From contig NZ_CP021421.1 of the NCBI RefSeq assembly GCF_002201515.1, positions 2,666,001 to 2,730,000 on the forward strand: a stretch of 64,000 bases of DNA, in the 5' to 3' direction. Positions 59,260 to 64,000 of this stretch are shown here, one piece after another (the first letter of the stretch is position 1; each line of letters opens with the position of its first letter). Both the position numbers and the translations under genes were made by a program. The DNA is from Muribaculum intestinale. GTDB taxonomy: Bacteria; Bacteroidota; Bacteroidia; Bacteroidales; Muribaculaceae. The notes below the pieces were generated by a model that was not told where the DNA came from, made no database searches, and worked only from the letters and a program-made list of their open reading frames with translations.

Positions 59260-61806
59260 TCATCCGCATTTTGATGTGCCGCATGATGTGCATATGAGGC
59301 ATCCCTCCTGATATATGAGTGTCTCGTTTCCGCAGTTGGGGCATTTCTGTCCGCTGGCTTTTGTGCCGTTGGGAAGATATTTTTTGAGCGCACGCTCCAC
59401 ACCCATTTTCCAGGTGTTGATCGACTGGCTGTCAAGTTCGAGTCCGCCGACAAGTTTAAGCACCTGGTCGATAGGCATGCCGTAGCGCAGTACTCCGGAG
59501 ATGAGCTTGGCGTAGTTCCAATACTCCGGGTTGAACTTGTCGCTCAATCCTTCGATTGTTGTCTTATATCCGCGTTTATTAATAAACCGGAAGTCATAGC
59601 GTTTGTTGCCGTGGTCGTCTACAGCCTTTATTATTTTGCCTTTCGTCACGCTTTTAGGGCAGAATATTCCGTCTTCGTCATCGGCAAGACCGGTAAATAT
59701 CTCGTAAGGACGTCCGTCGACAAGACCAACGAATGCAATCCATTTCTCTTTGTTATTCTGGAACCGGATTACATCGGCATCAAGTTCTACCGGGCGTTTG
59801 GCTACATGAGGAGCGTTGGTGACCATCGGCGATACTTCCGGAGCAGCGGTCTTTTTTGAGATAGACACGAGCACGCCTGAACGTGACCCGTCGCGGTATA
59901 CTGTGCATCCTTTGCACCCTGCACGCCATGCCTCGACGTATAGCTTGCCTACCAGCTCCTCGGTGACGTCGGCGGGCAGATTGATGGTTACAGAAATGGA
60001 ATGGTCTACCCATTTCTGCACACGGCCTTGCATGCGCACCTTCTCAAGCCAGTCTACATCATTGGCTGTGGCGCGGAAATATGGCGACTTTTCAACCAGC
60101 GCGTCGAGTTCCTCCTGTGTATAGTTGTCGCGGCGCTCAATGCCATTGGTCTCCATCCACTCTATAAATTTAGGATGGTACACAATGTATTCTTCAAATG
60201 CATCACCTACATCGTCGATGTAGTCAACATGTACCTCCGGATCGTTGGGATTCACTTTGCGTCGGCGCTTGTATACAGGCAGGAATACCGGCTCTATTCC
60301 TGATGTGGTGCGTGTCATCAGTGATGTTGTGCCGGTGGGGGCGATGGTCAGGCAGGCGATATTGCGCCGGCCGTACTTCTTCATCTCGTTATAAAGTTCG
60401 GGATCAGCCTCTGCCAGACGCTGTATGTATGGATTGCATGCTTCACGGCTTGTATCGTATACCTCGAATGCTCCTCGCTCTTTGGCAAGTTCGACTGACG
60501 AACGATATGCGGCAAGTGCCAGTGTGCGGTGTACCTTTTCTGAAAAATCAGTGGCTTCTGTGGTGCCGTAACGCAGTCCGAGGGCCGCGAGCATGTCACC
60601 TTCAGCGGTAGTGCCTACGCCTGTACGGCGGCCTTTGAGTGTCTTGGAGCGTATTTTCTCCCAAAGATGGCGTTCAGTGCCCTTTACCTCTTCATTTTCG
60701 GGGTCGGAGTTTATTTTTGCAAGAATCTTGTCGATTTTCTCTGTCTCAAGGTCGATAATGTCATCCATTACCCTTTGGGCCTTGGCTACGTGACTGCGGA
60801 ATAAATCGAAGTCAAATTCAGCCTTTGGAGTAAACGGATTTTTGACATAGCTGTAGAGATTTATGGCAAGAAGACGGCAACTGTCATAGGGGCATAACGG
60901 AATTTCGCCACATGGATTCGTGGATATGGTTCGAAATCCGAGGTCGGCATAACAGTCGGGTACGGACTCGCGGGTAATCGTATCCCAGAATAATACTCCG
61001 GGCTCTGCTGACTGCCAGGCATTGTGGACAATTTTGTGCCATAGAGCCGATGCGTCGATATCTTTTGTCACATCCGGGTGCTCTGAGGTGACAGGGAATT
61101 GCTGGGTATAAGCGGTGCCTTCAGTGGCCGCACGCATGAAGTCGTCGTCGATGCGTACACTGACGTTGGCGCCGGTGACTTTACCTTCGGTCATCTTTGC
61201 GTCGATGAAAGCCTCACTGTCGGGATGCTTTATGCTTACCGACATCATCAGCGCTCCGCGACGACCGTCCTGTGCGACTTCTCTGGTTGAGTTGGAGTAT
61301 CGTTCCATGAATGGTACAAGGCCGGTCGATGTCAATGCGGAGTTCTTGACAGGGGTTCCTTTAGGGCGGAGGTGGCTTAAATCGTGGCCGACCCCTCCGC
61401 GGCGTTTCATGAGCTGTACCTGTTCTTCATCGATTCTAAGGATTCCGCCGTAGCTGTCCGATTCGCCATCGAGTCCGATTACAAAGCAGTTGCTGAGCGA
61501 TGCTACCTGATATTCATTGCCAATACCGGTCATCGGGCTTCCTTGGGGCACGAGATAACGGAACTGGTCAAGAAGTCCGAACAGCTCTTCGTGGCTCATC
61601 GGATTAGGGTAGTGGCTTTCGATGCGTGCGAGTTCTTTAGCGATGCGATGATGCATGTCGGCCGGAGTTTTCTCGTAGATGTTGCCGAATGAATCTTTTA
61701 GAGCATACTTTGTTACCCAAACGCGTGCTGCAAGCTCGTCACCGTTGAAGTATTTCAACGTAGCGTCTTGAGCTTCGTCAAATGAATATGTCTTTTTTTC
61801 GTCCAC
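59260..61806 (-). CDS. nrdJ: Adenosylcobalamin-dependent (class II) ribonucleotide reductase
   Basis: An 848-residue enzyme that makes deoxyribonucleotides using B12. The start is a GTG at 61806 (a TAA lies in frame five codons upstream, and no ATG is near). Visible blocks are the substrate site SNCFVIGLDGESDSYGGILR, NPCGEIPLCPYDSCRLLAIN with the active-site Asn-x-Cys-x-Glu, and NIACLTIAPTGTTSLMTRTT. The C terminus has the zinc-ribbon-like CPNCGNETLIYQEGCLICTS motif and a final CG. It links, with mutAB, this cell's metabolism to B12. Confidence 0.94.
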   Translation of the reverse strand: MDEKKTYSFDEAQDATLKYFNGDELAARVWVTKYALKDSFGNIYEKTPADMHHRIAKELARIESHYPNPMSHEELFGLLDQFRYLVPQGSPMTGIGNEYQVASLSNCFVIGLDGESDSYGGILRIDEEQVQLMKRRGGVGHDLSHLRPKGTPVKNSALTSTGLVPFMERYSNSTREVAQDGRRGALMMSVSIKHPDSEAFIDAKMTEGKVTGANVSVRIDDDFMRAATEGTAYTQQFPVTSEHPDVTKDIDASALWHKIVHNAWQSAEPGVLFWDTITRESVPDCYADLGFRTISTNPCGEIPLCPYDSCRLLAINLYSYVKNPFTPKAEFDFDLFRSHVAKAQRVMDDIIDLETEKIDKILAKINSDPENEEVKGTERHLWEKIRSKTLKGRRTGVGTTAEGDMLAALGLRYGTTEATDFSEKVHRTLALAAYRSSVELAKERGAFEVYDTSREACNPYIQRLAEADPELYNEMKKYGRRNIACLTIAPTGTTSLMTRTTSGIEPVFLPVYKRRRKVNPNDPEVHVDYIDDVGDAFEEYIVYHPKFIEWMETNGIERRDNYTQEELDALVEKSPYFRATANDVDWLEKVRMQGRVQKWVDHSISVTINLPADVTEELVGKLYVEAWRAGCKGCTVYRDGSRSGVLVSISKKTAAPEVSPMVTNAPHVAKRPVELDADVIRFQNNKEKWIAFVGLVDGRPYEIFTGLADDEDGIFCPKSVTKGKIIKAVDDHGNKRYDFRFINKRGYKTTIEGLSDKFNPEYWNYAKLISGVLRYGMPIDQVLKLVGGLELDSQSINTWKMGVERALKKYLPNGTKASGQKCPNCGNETLIYQEGCLICTSCGTSKCG

Positions 61807-62309
61807 AATTAAGGTATATTAGTTGGATGTTTTTTGATTTGTCGGGTTTGTACAGCTTGCGGATACATGGTGTGTGTATCCATACGAAAAAAGGAAGCCG
61901 TTGGTTTGTGACAAGCGACTTCTTTTTGTGTTTTTGAGGTAGTACCGATTAATGAAAAAGGTCATCTAAGAATTACCGTGCAAAATTCAGCATTATTTGC
62001 GTCTTGTCCAAAAAGTTTCATGGAAAAAATGCGTGGTGTTGATAAGTTTTCCAAAATAAAAATATAATATGCTGTATTATAAATGATTATCTATTTACTC
62101 AGTGCGGCGATGTTGCTGATTTTGGTAATTCGTGTTGATAAAATCGCTTGTCGACATCTCTAATCAACGAATGTTGACAAGCGATGATGCATTGGCCAAT
62201 ACACATGTACTCATTATCGTGTGAAAGGAATATGCGTCTTAAAAAAAGTTGTGGCTGTTATTTCCGATTCTCAGAAGATATCGCTATATTCGCATAAACT
62301 TTTACAATA
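61807..62309. other. Divergent intergenic region with repeated GACAAGCGA hairpins
   Basis: No gene is supported. A hairpin at 61886-61927 (AAAAAAGGAAG..CG / CGACTTCTTTTT, imperfect) lies in the nrdJ leader. A stronger one, ATCGCTTGTCGACAT (62143-62157) with ATGTTGACAAGCGAT (62171-62185), has 14 of 15 pairs. The word GACAAGCGA occurs in both (around 61910 and 62176, and inverted near 62145). I could not find the conserved boxes of a cobalamin riboswitch. Confidence 0.55.
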
Positions 62310-63092
62310 ATGGACTTGACCGCAATTGACACATATTTCGCAACGCGTGCAACAGTGCGTGCATATACAGATAAAGAGATTGACCGGAATCTTTTGATAA
62401 ATCTAATCGAACTTGCATCCCATGCTCCTACTACCGGAAACATGCAGCTTTATTCTGTAATTGTATCGAGTACTCGGCAGGAGCGTGAGGCTATTTCTCC
62501 TGCACACTTCAATCAGCCGCAAGTGACATCGGGAGCCGGAGTGGTGCTGACATTCTGTGTGGACATAAATCGTTTCTGCAAATGGTGCAGTATTAATGAT
62601 GCTGAAGCCGGATTTGATAATATGCAGGCTCTTATGTATGGTGTGCTTGACTGTTCGATGTTTGCCCAGCAGTTTAACACTCTCGCAGAAATGCATGGCC
62701 TGGGATGTTGTTATCTTGGCACAACACTGTTTAATGCACCTTTGATTTCTGAAGTCCTTTGCCTTCCCGATCGGGTGATACCTCTTATTACTCTTACGGT
62801 GGGATATCCTGCTGCATCTACGGTGATTTCCGATCGTCTGCCGGTAAAGGGTATTATACATGATGGACTTTATCATGATTATTCCGGTGACGATATCCGC
62901 GAGTTATATGCGGAGAAAGAAGCATTGCCTGAAAATATAGGCTTTGTACGTGAGAATGGCAAGAACACACTCGCGCAGGTGTATGCCGAAGTCAGATATC
63001 CGCGTGGTATGAATGAAGAATTCTCCGCCGTGCTCAATAATTATCTTGATAAGGTTCTTTTTAAGGCTGACCCGATAAAGCGGGATGAGTAA
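62310..63092 (+). CDS. Nitroreductase family protein
   Basis: A 260-residue FMN-dependent NAD(P)H oxidoreductase. The N-terminal block [20 protein letters not shown] and [20 protein letters not shown], and the glycine-rich [13 protein letters not shown] with LPVKGIIHD at the C-terminal side, fit the family (NfsA/FRP-like group by length). The substrate is unknown. Its TAA overlaps the recR ATG. Confidence 0.88.
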   Translation: MDLTAIDTYFATRATVRAYTDKEIDRNLLINLIELASHAPTTGNMQLYSVIVSSTRQEREAISPAHFNQPQVTSGAGVVLTFCVDINRFCKWCSINDAEAGFDNMQALMYGVLDCSMFAQQFNTLAEMHGLGCCYLGTTLFNAPLISEVLCLPDRVIPLITLTVGYPAASTVISDRLPVKGIIHDGLYHDYSGDDIRELYAEKEALPENIGFVRENGKNTLAQVYAEVRYPRGMNEEFSAVLNNYLDKVLFKADPIKRDE

Positions 63093-63721
63093 TGATGGAA
63101 CAGGAATTCTCGTCAGTTTTGCTTGAGAATGCAGTATCCCAATTGTCACGGTTGCCAGGTGTCGGACGTAAGACAGCTTTGCGTCTTGCGTTGCACCTTC
63201 TTCGGCAGGATGAACAGACCGGAGTCGAACTGGGCCAATCTATAATTGACCTGAGACGTGGGATATCTTATTGCACATGCTGCCATAATATATCGGAGCA
63301 GCCATTATGTCCGATCTGTTCGGATGTTACACGCGATACTTCAGTCATTTGTGTGGTTGAGAGCGTTAAGGATGTGATGAGCTTCGAACGTACCGGACAG
63401 TATCGCGGGTTGTACCATGTGCTTGGTGGCTTGATTTCGCCGATGGATGGTGTCGGGCCTGACGCTTTGCAGATACGTTCGCTCGTCGAACGTGTGAAAG
63501 GTGGGTGTATTTCCGAGGTAATCCTGGCCTTGAGTGCTACGATGGAAGGGGAGACCACCAACTTTTACATATTCCGGCAACTCGGTTCTATTCCGGTAAA
63601 AATCACGCAACTGGCGCGAGGCGTATCTGTAGGCAATGAGATTGAATATACCGATGAGGTCACTCTTGGTCGTTCGCTTGTGAACAGAACCTTGTTTGCT
63701 GATTCGTTTGCGAAAAGATAA
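63092..63721 (+). CDS. recR: Recombination protein RecR
   Basis: The 209-residue protein acts with RecF and RecO to load RecA on gapped DNA. The helix-hairpin-helix [20 protein letters not shown], the zinc site [16 protein letters not shown], and the Toprim domain with [20 protein letters not shown] and [17 protein letters not shown] are present. The start ATG overlaps the nitroreductase stop (TAATG); the following ATG one codon on is an alternative. Confidence 0.96.
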   Translation: MMEQEFSSVLLENAVSQLSRLPGVGRKTALRLALHLLRQDEQTGVELGQSIIDLRRGISYCTCCHNISEQPLCPICSDVTRDTSVICVVESVKDVMSFERTGQYRGLYHVLGGLISPMDGVGPDALQIRSLVERVKGGCISEVILALSATMEGETTNFYIFRQLGSIPVKITQLARGVSVGNEIEYTDEVTLGRSLVNRTLFADSFAKR

Positions 63722-63757
63722 GAAATAAATTCTAACAGTCACTAAACTTAAAGAACT

Positions 63758-64000
63758 ATGGCACAATTGCTGAATGACGGTGTAGTTGCGCTTCGCGCTA
63801 TCGAGCCTACCGATTTGGATGTACTTACCTCATGGGAAAATGACACATCCCTGTGGGAACTTGGGTGTACGCTGGCGCCATATTCACGCAAGCGTCTGTG
63901 GGACTATATTGAGAATTATCAGCCGGACATATACATAGCCCGTCAACTTCGGCTTGTAGCGATGGATCTTGCAAGTGGCACTCCTGTCGGCACTCTTGAT
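63758..64000 (+). CDS. GNAT family acetyltransferase, 3' end outside the window
   Basis: Eighty-one codons are visible from an ATG at 63758 to the window edge. The start ALRAIEPTDLDVLTSWEND and YIARQLRLVAMDLASGTPVG, ending GTLD, match the first half of RimJ/RimL-type N-acetyltransferases (beta-strand 'LRAIEPTDLDVL', then 'GTPVGTLDL'). The acetyl-CoA loop lies beyond the window. It follows recR by 36 bases and may be cotranscribed. Confidence 0.8.
   Translation, partial: MAQLLNDGVVALRAIEPTDLDVLTSWENDTSLWELGCTLAPYSRKRLWDYIENYQPDIYIARQLRLVAMDLASGTPVGTLD

Noticed and set aside
1..64000. tRNA, rRNA genes and CRISPR arrays
   Set aside because: I saw no cloverleaf with the usual T-loop word, no rRNA signature and no regularly spaced direct repeats; the repeats found are inverted-ended elements.

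Overview
The window reads as a chromosome segment of a Bacteroidales bacterium, most likely of the Muribaculaceae (S24-7) type. The support is the TAnnTTTG promoter element of the Bacteroidota, which recurs upstream of genes; Bacteroidales-specific families (DUF6155, DUF5606, DUF3873, PorT); glycan hydrolases GH92 and GH20 made as lipoproteins; a SusD-free, PUL-free housekeeping background; and B12-dependent methylmalonyl-CoA mutase and ribonucleotide reductase. The family-level placement is an inference from gene content only.

Region 1 (1 to about 8.8 kb) is the end of an integrative conjugative element of the Bacteroides type. It holds small minus-strand accessory genes (PcfJ, PcfK, DUF3873 and conserved small proteins). 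One 89-codon gene is split by a Recombinase-in-Trio (RIT) element: three consecutive tyrosine recombinases between perfect 31-bp inverted repeats, flanked by a 7-bp direct repeat. Removing the element restores the gene in frame. The RIT element is itself hit by an IS5-family insertion sequence that replaced the first codons of ritA and supplied a new in-frame ATG from its own terminal repeat, so three levels of mobile DNA are nested. From about 8.0 to 9.0 kb there is no convincing gene but several strong hairpins.

Region 2 (9.0 to 20 kb) is chromosomal: a queD-like PTPS protein, a DUF6155 gene, an OmpP1/FadL porin, the hisS-folP-cdaA operon, an IS30-family element, efp, a flavodiiron protein, a UDG-family protein and a 55-codon unlisted small gene. 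Region 3 (20 to 43.4 kb) has mutA-mutB; a DUF5131 gene; a tightly overlapping operon mtaB - acyltransferase - glycosyltransferase - degenerate endonuclease I - lipoprotein; lgt; ddh; pta-ackA; bcp; a 6S-like RNA gene with its own promoter and terminator; rfbD-prfC-DUF5606; dapA; a thioredoxin; a GH20 hexosaminidase; and a HipA-kinase/DUF3037 pair. Region 4 (43.4 to 64 kb) has a minus-strand block LysM/periplasmic-binding protein - PorT barrel - membrane ferredoxin protein - exported aldo/keto reductase - GH92; an esterase; a SIMPL protein; rfbC; ahpC and ahpF; ridA; class II ribonucleotide reductase; a nitroreductase; recR; and a partial GNAT gene.

The most unusual structure outside the nested mobile DNA is a short repeat family. 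Two 351-bp copies with 28-bp terminal inverted repeats lie 47 kb apart in opposite orientation, one between ahpC and ahpF. A third, 163-bp relative shares the core, and in it the central hairpin has changed on both arms, so the stem is kept while the sequence is not. All functional calls rest on reading the sequence; no database search was run.
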